Part shown: one piece after another, positions 17,108 to 27,297 of the stretch
How positions within the stretch are numbered: position 1 is the stretch's first letter
Layout of the letters: each line of letters starts with the position of its first letter
From: Candidatus Harrysmithiimonas galli
Lineage (GTDB): Bacteria > Bacillota > Bacilli > CAJFEE01
NCBI GenBank assembly: GCA_904373265.1
Contig: CAJFEE010000028.1
Span: 1 to 56,817 of the forward strand
Direction: 5' to 3'
DNA length: 56,817 bases
The notes under the pieces: model-generated
What the model saw: only the letters and a program-made list of their open reading frames with translations
The model's database searches: none
Told to the model about the DNA's origin: nothing
Made by a program: the position numbers and the translations under genes

Positions 17108-19504
17108 TTATATTTTTGTATACAATGGAAAATTTTCCATTCGCTTTAACTCATCTACTGCCATTTTTTCAGAAAAAATATATTCCTCTGTTAACACAAG
17201 CGGACGTTCGATCTGTTTGATTGCCTGTTTTTCAATCGATATCTTTTGTACAGACTCATCAACTTTTGCATCTAATGAGCAAAAACGTGTGCCTAATGTT
17301 GTCCTTCGCTCGTTGGCACTTGTATTTTTTATACCTTGATAGAGAGTCTTGATACTTCCACACAAAACAAGAAATTCTTTGCTCCGTGTCACTGCTGTAT
17401 AAATTAAATTACGTTTTAACATACGAACATAGGAATGTGAAATCGGCAGTACGACCAGCTTAAATTCACTTCCTTGCGATTTATGAATGGAACAGCAATA
17501 AGCATGCGTCAACTGCATAAAATCTGCTCTTGTATAAGATACCTCTATTCCTTCAAAAGAAACAATCATTTCATCTTGCTTTGATGCGGCAAACTCAGCC
17601 TCCGTAATTGAAACAATCTCACCAAAATCACCATTATAAACATTATTTTCAGGAACATTGACAAGCTGTAAAACTTTATCCCCAACACGAAATAAACGAT
17701 CACCATATTGCAGTTCCTTTCTTTGAGGCATCGGTGGATTAAACAAATTTTGTAAACGCTGGTTCAATGCATCAATACCCACATCTCCACGATACATTGG
17801 TGCCAAAACTTGAATCTCTTTCGGATCGTATCCTTTTCGTAACGCATTCTCACAGATTTGAATAATGGCATCTGGCAAATTTTCTCGTTCACGTGAAATA
17901 AAGCTGAAATCCTTAGATTTTCGCAAAAGATCGTCTGTCAACCTGCCTTCATTAATGGCATAAGCTAGATCAATAATGGTAGAATTTTCACTTTGCCGAT
18001 AAATTTGATTCAAACGAACAAAAGGAATTCGTTCACTGCGAAGCATATCCTTTAAAACCAATCCTGGACCCACACTTGGAAGCTGATCTTCATCTCCAAC
18101 AAAAACGACTTGCATCCCATGCGGAATTGCCTTAAATAATTGATAGGCCAAAAAAATATCAACCATCGAGACTTCATCAACAATTAACAACCGTCCTTCC
18201 AGTTTTTGATCTTCTCCGTATGTAAAAGCACCATCTGGATTATATCCAAGTAGCCTATGAATCGTTACGGCATGTAACCCTGTTGCTTCAGATAACCGTT
18301 TTGCCGCTCTTCCAGTTGGCGCACACAAAAAGATACCAAGCGCCTTTTGTTTAATTGCCATCAAACCATGTAACTGTTTAAACACCTCAAGAACCCCTCG
18401 AATCACAGTTGTTTTTCCGGTCCCAGGGCCCCCAGTAATAATTGAAATCGGACTCTGAAGAACCAGTTCAATAGCCTCTTGTTGTTTAAGTGCAAAAGTT
18501 ATCTGATGCATTCCTTCATAATTCCCAATTGCCTGCATAATCTCCGACTGCAAAAAAATCTGAATGGACTCATCTAACTTTTTTTGAATCCCTTGAAAAA
18601 TTCCGATTTCAGCAAATGCTGCGGCTGGTAAAAATACACATACATCTTCTAAAAAAATTTTTCCAAGCAAAACAGCATCTTCCAGCCAAGACAGCATTTG
18701 TTCATCTGAAAGTTTTAAAGAAAGAATCCGATTGGTCAAATCAAACAGCTCATCAACTGACAAATATGTGTGTCCTCCACCAAAGGTTTCTCGTTTTAAT
18801 ACCTCAATCATTGCTGCATAAATCCGATATTTATGTGTTTCTGAAAAGCCAAGCATATGACCAATTTCATCTGCTTTAGCAAACGAGATTCCCTCAATAT
18901 CTTCTACCAAACGATACGGATTTTCTTCAATAATTTCCCATGTTTCTTCTTTATATTGCTCTAAAATTTTAGAAGCCAAATGCATCGGAATCTGATACTT
19001 TGTAAAACGAAGCAAAATTCCATTCATATCTTCACTGTTTTTTAAAACTTGAACAATTGTACGCACTTGCTTTGGCTTCAAACCAACCTTAGATAATAAA
19101 ATATTTTCATCAGTTAAAATTTGATCGACTGCATCTGTACCTAATATTTCTACAATTTTCTTTGCCGTTTTTTTTCCGATTCCTTTAAAAACCGAGGAAG
19201 AAAAATATTGTATGAGCCCTTGCTCAGTAGATGGACGAGCTTTAGAAATTTGATGGACTTGATATTGTCGACCAAATTTGGGATGTGTGACAACATGCCC
19301 ATAAGCAATAATCTCATCTGTATCCTGCAATTCTGGCATCATTCCGACCATCGTAATGGAATCTTCTTCCACCGTCTCATTCGTTTCTGAAATTTTCACA
19401 CGAATAACCGTATAAAAATTCGTATTATTCCGAAATAAAATAGCTACACATTTTCCTTGAATAAATCCTCTTTCTTCAATGAAAGATTGATCTTGTCTGG
19501 TCAT
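17108..19504 (-). CDS. recD2: RecD2-type ATP-dependent DNA helicase
   Basis: RecD2 is a 5'-3' superfamily 1B helicase acting in DNA repair and replication-fork maintenance without RecBC. The 798-residue protein has an N-terminal OB-like part and tandem helix-hairpin-helix segments (FKGIGKKTAKKIVEIL, PYRLVEDIEGISFAKADEIG). The motor has Walker A IITGGPGTGKTTVIRG (about 355-370), Walker B LLIVDEVSMVD, VFVGDEDQLPSVGPG and the C-terminal LTHAYCCSIHKSQGSEFK and NLIYTAVTRSKE. It ends in a short non-conserved tail. ATG 19504 follows GAGGAGGTGGCAAT. It is in the same order as yrrC of B. subtilis, downstream of the TPR gene. Confidence 0.96.
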   Translation of the reverse strand: MTRQDQSFIEERGFIQGKCVAILFRNNTNFYTVIRVKISETNETVEEDSITMVGMMPELQDTDEIIAYGHVVTHPKFGRQYQVHQISKARPSTEQGLIQYFSSSVFKGIGKKTAKKIVEILGTDAVDQILTDENILLSKVGLKPKQVRTIVQVLKNSEDMNGILLRFTKYQIPMHLASKILEQYKEETWEIIEENPYRLVEDIEGISFAKADEIGHMLGFSETHKYRIYAAMIEVLKRETFGGGHTYLSVDELFDLTNRILSLKLSDEQMLSWLEDAVLLGKIFLEDVCVFLPAAAFAEIGIFQGIQKKLDESIQIFLQSEIMQAIGNYEGMHQITFALKQQEAIELVLQSPISIITGGPGTGKTTVIRGVLEVFKQLHGLMAIKQKALGIFLCAPTGRAAKRLSEATGLHAVTIHRLLGYNPDGAFTYGEDQKLEGRLLIVDEVSMVDIFLAYQLFKAIPHGMQVVFVGDEDQLPSVGPGLVLKDMLRSERIPFVRLNQIYRQSENSTIIDLAYAINEGRLTDDLLRKSKDFSFISRERENLPDAIIQICENALRKGYDPKEIQVLAPMYRGDVGIDALNQRLQNLFNPPMPQRKELQYGDRLFRVGDKVLQLVNVPENNVYNGDFGEIVSITEAEFAASKQDEMIVSFEGIEVSYTRADFMQLTHAYCCSIHKSQGSEFKLVVLPISHSYVRMLKRNLIYTAVTRSKEFLVLCGSIKTLYQGIKNTSANERRTTLGTRFCSLDAKVDESVQKISIEKQAIKQIERPLVLTEEYIFSEKMAVDELKRMENFPLYTKI

Positions 19505-19584
19505 ATTGCCACCTCCTCTCCTCTCTTCTCATTTCAATTATTTTTGATATTTCGTTTGAAACTTTTCACATAAACACCAAAAAG

Positions 19585-20253
19585 CTACGATTCTGGCATC
19601 TCACTGGTCAAAATACGCAATGCATGTTTAGCCAGCAAATGCTCCGGCTGTAATTGGAGAGTATACAAAATATGACGATGTGCTGCTTTCTGATTTTCAC
19701 ACATAAAATAGGCAACACCGAGATTATAGTGTGCATCCGCATGTGTATCATCAATCTGAATTGCCATTTGCAATGCTCGAATGCTTTCATCAATGGCCTC
19801 ACATTTTCCCATACATAAACCATACATAAACCAAATTTCAGGATCCTCTGCTTTTAATTCTGTTGCTCGAAGCAAATACATGCTTGCAAGCCGCGCCTGC
19901 TGCATCTCCATCAAAGATACACCCAATAAAAAATAAACATCTCCGTCTTCTGTTAAACCATGACGAATCGCCTGTTCAAACCAAACAGCAGCTTGGGAAA
20001 AATCTTCCTTGGCATAAAACACATTACCCAATCCGTAGTAAGCAACCGCACATTGTTCATCCAATGCAATAGCTTTTTTATATAGTGAAACCGCACGATC
20101 AAATTCTTTCAGCATATAAACCACATTTGCAATATTGGCAAAAATAAGCGGATCATTTGGGTTTTCCTTTAACATTTCCTCGTATACATTCAATGCTGCT
20201 GATAAATTTTTTTCTTGAATATATTTTGCAGCTACCGCATGAATATCTTTCAT
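19585..20253 (-). CDS. Tetratricopeptide repeat protein (YrrB-like)
   Basis: This 222-residue soluble protein is built of about six TPR units, for example NPNDPLIFANIANVVYMLKE, AVAYYGLGNVFYAKEDFSQA and HADAHYNLGVAYFMCENQKA. TPR arrays bind partner proteins; no enzyme motif is present. Its place between mnmA and recD2 matches B. subtilis yrrB, which has been suggested to aid tRNA thiolation or stress complexes, without proof. ATG 20253 follows AGGAGCGTGGAAA. Confidence 0.9.
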   Translation of the reverse strand: MKDIHAVAAKYIQEKNLSAALNVYEEMLKENPNDPLIFANIANVVYMLKEFDRAVSLYKKAIALDEQCAVAYYGLGNVFYAKEDFSQAAVWFEQAIRHGLTEDGDVYFLLGVSLMEMQQARLASMYLLRATELKAEDPEIWFMYGLCMGKCEAIDESIRALQMAIQIDDTHADAHYNLGVAYFMCENQKAAHRHILYTLQLQPEHLLAKHALRILTSEMPES

Positions 20254-20482
20254 TTTCCACGCTCCTAAACACGCAAAATTTAAAGTTCATACTCATATGC
20301 ACTTTTATACCGATCCATTATGATATCACCATGTGAAAATACTTATCGTCTGTAAACATCAGATCATTTTGATTATTTTTAGGATAAAAATCAATTTGAT
20401 TTTGTGAATTTACCAAAATCATTTGCCTGTAATCTCTCAAAAAGTAAAATTTCGATTTATATCATTATGATCCATTCTTAAT

Positions 20483-21601
<1,119 letters not shown>

Positions 21602-22756
21602 TTATCCTTTCAAACATTTGGTACGTTGTATATATTTTTCAATGGATACAACTACGCGTTTGATATCTGTCAAATCCGTATAAATACCAAAGCTAAATCG
21701 AACCGAAGATAACACACGTGCATCCGTTTCCTGATACATAGCTATAAGAACATGTGAACCTCGAACAGAGCCAGATGTACATGCAGAACCCCCAGAAACA
21801 CAAACGCCATCCAAATCCAGTGAAGTCAAAAAACCAGACAATGAAATTTCTGGAAAACAAAGGCTAACAATATGCGGGGCACTGGCTGCTTCAGATCCAT
21901 TTATGGAAAATTTAATTTGTTTTTGACGCAAACGACTAAGCAATTCCATTTTCATCTGCCATAAATGCTCTCGTTTTTGTGCTCGATTTTCACAGTGCAT
22001 CTGACAAGCGGTAGCCAGTCCAACAATATAGGGAATATTTTCTGTTCCTGGTCTAAGCTTTCTTTGCTGAGATCCGCCAAAAAACAAAGGATGTAATTTT
22101 GTATTTTCTTTGATATATAAAAATCCGATCCCCTTTGGAGCATTCACCTTATGACCAGACATTGTCAGCAAGTCGACTTTGAAAAGAGAAACATCGATTT
22201 TCTCTGTCCCAAAGGCTTGTACCGCATCCGTATGAAAATAAGTCTCAGATTCTGTCAACAATTCAGCAATCTCGGCAATTGGCTGAACACTTCCAGTTTC
22301 ATTATTTACATACATAACCGATACCAAAATCGTATCGGGACGTAAAGCAGCACGCACTTGTTCTACCGTAATGCAACCCGTTTCATCTGGGTTTAAATAA
22401 GTTATCTCATATCCTTTTTGTTCCAGTTCCTGACAGGCTTTCAATACAGAATGATGTTCGATACTTGTGGTTATAATATGTTTACCCAATGATTGCATTG
22501 CCTCACATACACCGAAAACAGCCAAATTATTTCCTTCTGTTCCACCGCTTGTAAAAATAATTTCATCTGCCACCGCACCAATACAGGCTGCAATTTTTTG
22601 TTTTGCCTCTTGTAAAGCTTTCTTTGCTTCCCGACCTTTTTGATGCAGGCTAGACGGATTCCCATAAACCGAATCAAAATATGGCCTCATTGCTTCAAAT
22701 ACTTCTGGTGCAATCGGTGTTGTCGCAGCATAATCCAAATAAACAGAATCACTCAT
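21602..22756 (-). CDS. Cysteine desulfurase (NifS/IscS family, YrvO-like)
   Basis: A pyridoxal-phosphate enzyme converting cysteine to alanine and an enzyme-bound persulfide. The 384-residue protein shows YLDYAATTP at the start, FTSGGTEGNNLAV, the H-rich IEHHSVLKACQ, the PLP lysine in LTMSGHKVNAPKG (Lys203), and the active-site cysteine in SGGSACTSGS (Cys326). It sits between cymR and mnmA with almost no spacer, which points to tRNA thiolation (YrvO role) rather than general Fe-S assembly; no iscU is adjacent. Confidence 0.95.
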   Translation of the reverse strand: MSDSVYLDYAATTPIAPEVFEAMRPYFDSVYGNPSSLHQKGREAKKALQEAKQKIAACIGAVADEIIFTSGGTEGNNLAVFGVCEAMQSLGKHIITTSIEHHSVLKACQELEQKGYEITYLNPDETGCITVEQVRAALRPDTILVSVMYVNNETGSVQPIAEIAELLTESETYFHTDAVQAFGTEKIDVSLFKVDLLTMSGHKVNAPKGIGFLYIKENTKLHPLFFGGSQQRKLRPGTENIPYIVGLATACQMHCENRAQKREHLWQMKMELLSRLRQKQIKFSINGSEAASAPHIVSLCFPEISLSGFLTSLDLDGVCVSGGSACTSGSVRGSHVLIAMYQETDARVLSSVRFSFGIYTDLTDIKRVVVSIEKYIQRTKCLKG

Positions 22757-22789
22757 CTATAACATACTCCTTTATAAAAACAAACTAAA

Positions 22790-23212
22790 CTAAATAAAAT
22801 ACATATAATTATCTTGTTCTCCACTTGAACGTTCTACCAGATCTTTCAATGTAACATTTTGCAAAACATCCGTCACTGCATTTTGCAACTGTTCAAACAA
22901 ATACTGTTTACCAAAGTCAGGATCGGCATCCGTTTCTGACTCTACAACATCCAAATGACTTTCCACAGTATTTAAAATTTCATAAGCCGTAATCTCCTCT
23001 GTTTTTTTTGCCAGCAAATATCCTCCATTTACCCCTCTTGTGCTTTTTAAAAATGTACCTTTCTTTAATAAGATGATAATCTGTTCCAAATAAGGCTCAC
23101 TAATCTTTAATTTTTGAGCAATGACGCGAAGCGGAATGGGCTTTCCGTCTTCCAGCTTTGCCAACTCAATCATAAAAGATAAACCGTATTGTCCTTTTGT
23201 CGTCACACGCAC
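22790..23212 (-). CDS. cymR: Rrf2 family transcriptional regulator, CymR-like
   Basis: Rrf2 proteins are dimeric winged-helix repressors. The 140-residue protein has the family start MRVTTKGQYGLSFMIELAKL, recognition region IAQKLKISEPYLEQIIILLK and wing STRGVNGGYLLAK. It contains no cysteine, so it cannot hold the Fe-S cluster of IscR. This fits CymR, the cysteine-metabolism repressor that in B. subtilis acts with CysK. The position before the cysteine desulfurase gene is also that of cymR. A -10 (TATAAT, plus 23253-23258) lies about 40 bp upstream, without a clear -35. Confidence 0.85.
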   Translation of the reverse strand: MRVTTKGQYGLSFMIELAKLEDGKPIPLRVIAQKLKISEPYLEQIIILLKKGTFLKSTRGVNGGYLLAKKTEEITAYEILNTVESHLDVVESETDADPDFGKQYLFEQLQNAVTDVLQNVTLKDLVERSSGEQDNYMYFI

Positions 23213-23330
23213 CTTAGATCCCTCTCATTCATTCAAAAACTTTATTGTAAAAATTATACATCAAATCTGTCTACCAATCCATTCTCTAAAAAAATCACAT
23301 CGTACCTGTCAGATTTTTCTTGCACAAGCA

Positions 23331-23339
23331 TGTTATAAT
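23331..23339 (+). promoter_or_regulatory. Extended -10 promoter of rarA
   Basis: TGT followed by TATAAT (23334-23339) with no good -35. It would give a leader of about 115 bases before rarA and is divergent from cymR. Confidence 0.5.
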
Positions 23340-23460
23340 AAATCTTACATCAGACCAAAGCAAAAAAACAAAAGTTCAAAATTGAAACATCTCTGCCCAA
23401 GCTATGTACTTTTTGCTAAATCTGATCACCTAATATTTTAGAATTTGCGGAGGAATTATT

Positions 23461-24789
23461 ATGCAATATACAACACATACCCCGCTTGCATACCGAATGC
23501 AACCCAAATCAATTGAGCAAATTATCGGACAAAAACACATTTTAGGTAAAGGAAAGCCGTTGTATGAAATGGTTACAAAAGGACACTTAACTTCTCTTAT
23601 TTTATATGGCAGACCTGGCATTGGAAAAACTTCTATTGCCAGTGCCATCGCTGGAACAGCAAAAATTCCCTTTCGTAAACTAAATGCTGTCAGCAGCAAT
23701 AAAAAAGATTTAGAAATCGTTGTAAATGAAGCTCAAATGCTACGGACTTCTATCGTTCTTTGTATTGATGAATTGCATCGGTTTTCCAAAACACAAATGG
23801 AGTATCTGCTCCCATTTATTGAAAAAGGAACATTGATTCTTATCGGATTAACAAGTGAAAATCCCTACCATAATATCAATCCGGCAATCCGTTCCCGCTG
23901 CATGATTTTCCAACTCCATCCGTTGTGTCCTGAAGAAATTCAAGAAGGTCTAATACGCACACTGCAAGATACCAAAAACGGACTAGGAAAATACAATCCT
24001 ATTATGGATGCCACAGCGTTGCAATATCTGTCAGAATCCGTTGGTGGTGATATGCGGGTCGCTTTGAATTATTTGGAAATGGCGTTTTTAATTGCTGAAT
24101 CAAAGGACAATCAAATACAAATTACTGTGCAGCATATTGAGCAGGTGGCACAAAAAAAACATTTACAAATGGATAAGGATGGTGATGCACATTACAATGT
24201 ACTCAGTGCCTTTCATAAATCCATGCGTGGTGGCGATGTAGATGCCAGCTTGCTTTACTTGGCCATGCTTTTAGAAGCTGGTGATTTAAAAGGCATTTAC
24301 CGACGGATTCTAGGAGTTTGTTACGAAGATGTCGGTCTTGCCAAAGAAATGGGACCAAAAGTACTCGCCGGAATTCAAGCTGCTGAAATGCTTGGTATAG
24401 CAGAAGGCAGACTGCCACTTGCCAATCTAGTAATTGAGCTTTGTCTCAGTCCGAAATCAAATCGTGCACTATGCGCCATTGACAAAGCTCTTGAGTTTGT
24501 TCGTTCAGGAAAAGCCATTCATATTCCTTCACATTTAAAAGATGCACATTATGCTGGTTCACAAGCGCTAGGTAACGGCATTGGATATATTTATCCACAT
24601 CATCATTCCATTGGAAAATTTGGTGGCTGGGTTCCACAGCAATACTTACCAGACAACTTAATCGAAATGCAATTTTATGAACCAGATGCCATCGGAAATG
24701 AAGAGCGGTTTAAACATTTATATAAAAAATTAAAACATGAGCAACTAAGAGTTCTAAAATCTCAGAAAAATCCAGATACATCATCATAA
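23461..24789 (+). CDS. rarA: Replication-associated recombination protein A (MgsA/RarA AAA+ ATPase)
   Basis: RarA is an AAA+ ATPase related to clamp-loader subunits that acts at stalled replication forks. The 442-residue protein starts with the family pattern PLAYRMQPKSIEQIIGQKHI. It has Walker A GRPGIGKTSIA (50-60), Walker B CIDELHRFSK, sensor 1 LIGLTSENPYHNINPAIRSR and the C-terminal tetramerisation domain with YWVPQQYL-like sequence (GWVPQQYLPD). ATG 23461 follows GCGGAGGAATTATT. It is divergent from cymR, the same neighbour relation as yrvN/cymR in B. subtilis. Confidence 0.96.
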   Translation: MQYTTHTPLAYRMQPKSIEQIIGQKHILGKGKPLYEMVTKGHLTSLILYGRPGIGKTSIASAIAGTAKIPFRKLNAVSSNKKDLEIVVNEAQMLRTSIVLCIDELHRFSKTQMEYLLPFIEKGTLILIGLTSENPYHNINPAIRSRCMIFQLHPLCPEEIQEGLIRTLQDTKNGLGKYNPIMDATALQYLSESVGGDMRVALNYLEMAFLIAESKDNQIQITVQHIEQVAQKKHLQMDKDGDAHYNVLSAFHKSMRGGDVDASLLYLAMLLEAGDLKGIYRRILGVCYEDVGLAKEMGPKVLAGIQAAEMLGIAEGRLPLANLVIELCLSPKSNRALCAIDKALEFVRSGKAIHIPSHLKDAHYAGSQALGNGIGYIYPHHHSIGKFGGWVPQQYLPDNLIEMQFYEPDAIGNEERFKHLYKKLKHEQLRVLKSQKNPDTSS

Positions 24790-25138
24790 ATGAAGATTCT
24801 TCTTACATTGATGTTTTATCATACAAATTGCATCCACCTTTTTATGAAAAAAATAAAATTCACAAACGATGGACAACCCAATTCTCAGGCAGAAAATAAG
24901 TAAGTTCTATATATGATTTCATAATTTTAGAAAGAATTTCTTAGCCTGAAATATATCTTAATAAAATGATATAAAATTTTTTAAATGATAGATTCATTTT
25001 TGGATATGTGATTGAAATTAAAAACCTAAATCATCATAAAATAAAAAAATAATTTTTTCATAAAAACGTATAGTCGTTCAGACACAAATTCGTTATAATT
25101 ATTTATTCCATAAGATTTTAAAACAGGGAGGGAAAAAC
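24790..25138. other. Spacer between rarA and MFS gene
   Basis: No gene. An imperfect inverted repeat with arms CAGGC (from 24886) and GCCTG (24944-24948) could fold after rarA. A TATAAT at 25094-25099 may be the -10 of the MFS gene. Confidence 0.4.
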
Positions 25139-26341
25139 TTGGAAAACACTTTAAACAATAAATGGGCCCGTGGTGTGATACCCGCATTACTTGTTAGCTG
25201 TAGTATCGGATCTGTATATGCCTGGTCTCTATTTGTACAACCACTTGCAGACAAATTTGAAAGCTCAAACGCAGAAATACAGTTTGCTTTCAGTCTTGCC
25301 ATTTTCTTTTTAGGAATGTCCGCAGCTTTTGCTGGAAAATTTGTTGAACATCATATTCGTTTGGCAACCATTGTCAGTACCATATGCTTTGCTTTTGGTC
25401 TGCTCACAACTGCTTTGGCAATCCGGCAGGAATCATTGATACTCCTTTACTTGGGATACGGTGTTCTAATGGGAATCGGACTTGGCATTGGTTACATTTC
25501 TCCTGTTAAAACTTTAATGTTGTGGTTTATTCACCATAAAGGACTAGCAACCGGAATTGCCATTACCGGATTTGGAATTGCCAGTACAATTGCATCACCA
25601 ATCATTACATATTTACAAAACAAGGTCAGTCTGGAAGAAACCTTTATTTGGCTTTCTGTTATTTATTTTATTCCAATGGCACTTGCAAGCATATTGATTA
25701 AAAAGCCAGAATGGTATGAAGAAAAGGAACATGGCTCACATCGCCAAATTTTACGAATGTTTTTAGACAAACGCTTTCTTGCAATTTGGATTATGATTTA
25801 CATTAATATTACAAGTGGTCTGGCTTTGATTTCTATTGCATCACCTCTTGCTATAGAAAATGGAGCAACAACCATTTTTGCCGCTACGGTTGTTGGAATT
25901 ATGGGGATTTTTAATGGTGCAGGGCGACTCGTTTATTCATCTGCTTCCGATTATTTAAAAAACAGAAACCAAATTTACTTATTAATTTTCATATTATCGA
26001 TATTCAGCGTGTCCATTGCTGCCGTTTTACAATCATCGGTTATGGTTACCATTATGCTTTGCATTATTTCATCGACTTATGGTGCAGGATTTTCCTGTTT
26101 GCCATCTTTACTTGCAGATAAATTCGGTATGGATAAAATCAGCAGCATTCATGGACTCGCATTGACAGCCTGGGCATTTGCTGGACTGAGTGGAAATCAG
26201 TTAAGCACATGGATTCATGACAAAACCGGTTCATATACAAATGTGCTTTATGTACTCATTATTTTGTACGCAATCGGTCTTTTGATGACCTATGTTCTAA
26301 TTCAATCCGATAGAAAACAAGAGGGAACAAAGGCAGCATAA
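25139..26341 (+). CDS. OxlT/OFA-type MFS transporter
   Basis: A 12-helix major facilitator protein (400 residues) of the oxalate:formate antiporter-like branch, which carries small carboxylates such as oxalate, formate, lactate or pyruvate. The branch is indicated by the start ARGVIPALLVSCSIGSVYAW and the loop WFIHHKGLATGIAITGFGIA. Repeats are visible as GIGLGIGYISPVK and STYGAGFSCLPSLLADKFG. The start is TTG 25139 with GGGAGGG 6 bp upstream. It stands alone with a strong terminator at 26406. Substrate cannot be read from sequence; a carboxylate fits the other transporters in the window. Confidence 0.9.
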   Translation: MENTLNNKWARGVIPALLVSCSIGSVYAWSLFVQPLADKFESSNAEIQFAFSLAIFFLGMSAAFAGKFVEHHIRLATIVSTICFAFGLLTTALAIRQESLILLYLGYGVLMGIGLGIGYISPVKTLMLWFIHHKGLATGIAITGFGIASTIASPIITYLQNKVSLEETFIWLSVIYFIPMALASILIKKPEWYEEKEHGSHRQILRMFLDKRFLAIWIMIYINITSGLALISIASPLAIENGATTIFAATVVGIMGIFNGAGRLVYSSASDYLKNRNQIYLLIFILSIFSVSIAAVLQSSVMVTIMLCIISSTYGAGFSCLPSLLADKFGMDKISSIHGLALTAWAFAGLSGNQLSTWIHDKTGSYTNVLYVLIILYAIGLLMTYVLIQSDRKQEGTKAA

Positions 26342-26405
26342 AATCAACTTCAATTTACTTGTACAATTACAAATGCCATAGAAAAACAATCAAACTTTAA
26401 ACTAT

Positions 26406-26452
26406 AAATGCCATTGACCGCATAAATAAAGCAGCCAATGGCATTTTCATTT
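26406..26452 (+). terminator. Terminator after the MFS gene
   Basis: AAATGCCATTG (26406-26416) pairs perfectly with CAATGGCATTT (26436-26446), then TTCATTTTG. Confidence 0.85.
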
Positions 26453-26461
26453 TGTATTCTG

Positions 26462-27115
26462 ATTCACGATCTTTCACCTGGAGAAAAAACGGAGAACAAA
26501 CATCTGATAAAGTCACTTGTTTTGAAACTTGTCCAATCAAAAAATACCGTATAGCCAAAAATAAAAATGGAGACGGATACAAAAATGGTTTCTAAATTCA
26601 CTCAAACGAAAGCGAACCAATAACATCCAAAATTCCATATAACAAACAATACGGTCACCATAACCAGTAAAAATAGTGCGATCCCATACCAGTTCGTCAA
26701 ATTTTTTTATTTTTTCATACCATATGTCAACGCATAAGCGGTCATCACCATCAAAAATGCTAGAACCAAAAAAATTCAGCTACCCCTTTGTGTAAATTTC
26801 TAATGTAAATCGTAACAATAGCCACAATTCACATGCTCCATATGCCAACAGCCATAGAATCAACATCAAAACAACATCCTATAGCCACACCACAAATTTA
26901 TGCAATTTTGTTCGCTTCACTTTTATTCTCATCTAAGCTGATGGTTTCTATCCCATCTACCAAATCATCTATCTCAATTTGATATTCAGATGAGATTTGT
27001 TCCAAAAATGCCATACCACTTCAGCCTTTATTTTTACCTGTTGTAAATCTGTTAAATTATCCTCTATCAAAAATACAGAAGGTAAAAAGAAAAACATACC
27101 AAAAATGAAATCACA
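26462..27115 (-). pseudogene. Decayed multi-span membrane protein gene
   Basis: The minus strand carries a broken gene that no single frame covers. In order, going left from about 27110, readable pieces are FLIEDNLTDLQQVKIKAE, MAFLEQISSEYQIEIDDLVD, LILWLLAYGACELWLLLRF, LAFLMVMTAYALTYGMKK, NWYGIALFLLVMVTVLFVIW and SIFIFGYTVFFDWTSFK. They lie in different frames, separated by frameshifts and stops. Together they describe a charged N-terminal segment followed by at least four membrane helices. Family unknown. The reading runs into the terminator region at 26446. Confidence 0.55.
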
Positions 27116-27168
27116 CCTGATTTTTTCAAAAATATTTTATATTTTAATAATATTATCATAATAAAATA

Positions 27169-27231
27169 TACTCTTTTTAAATTAAACCACTATCCTATAA
27201 CTTCAAGTGGTCTGTTTTTAAAAAGAGCATA
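27169..27231 (-). terminator. Large hairpin after the CorC-type gene
   Basis: ACCACT (27186-27191) pairs with AGTGGT (27206-27211). The outer arms, CTCTTTTTAAA-like and TTTAAAAAGAG-like, extend the stem. AT-rich flanks allow termination in both directions. Confidence 0.6.
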
Positions 27232-27297
27232 TCAAAAGTTCTCATACTTTGTTTTTCATTTTAAGAAATAGGCTGCCTTTGTTTCAATTCTAATGAA

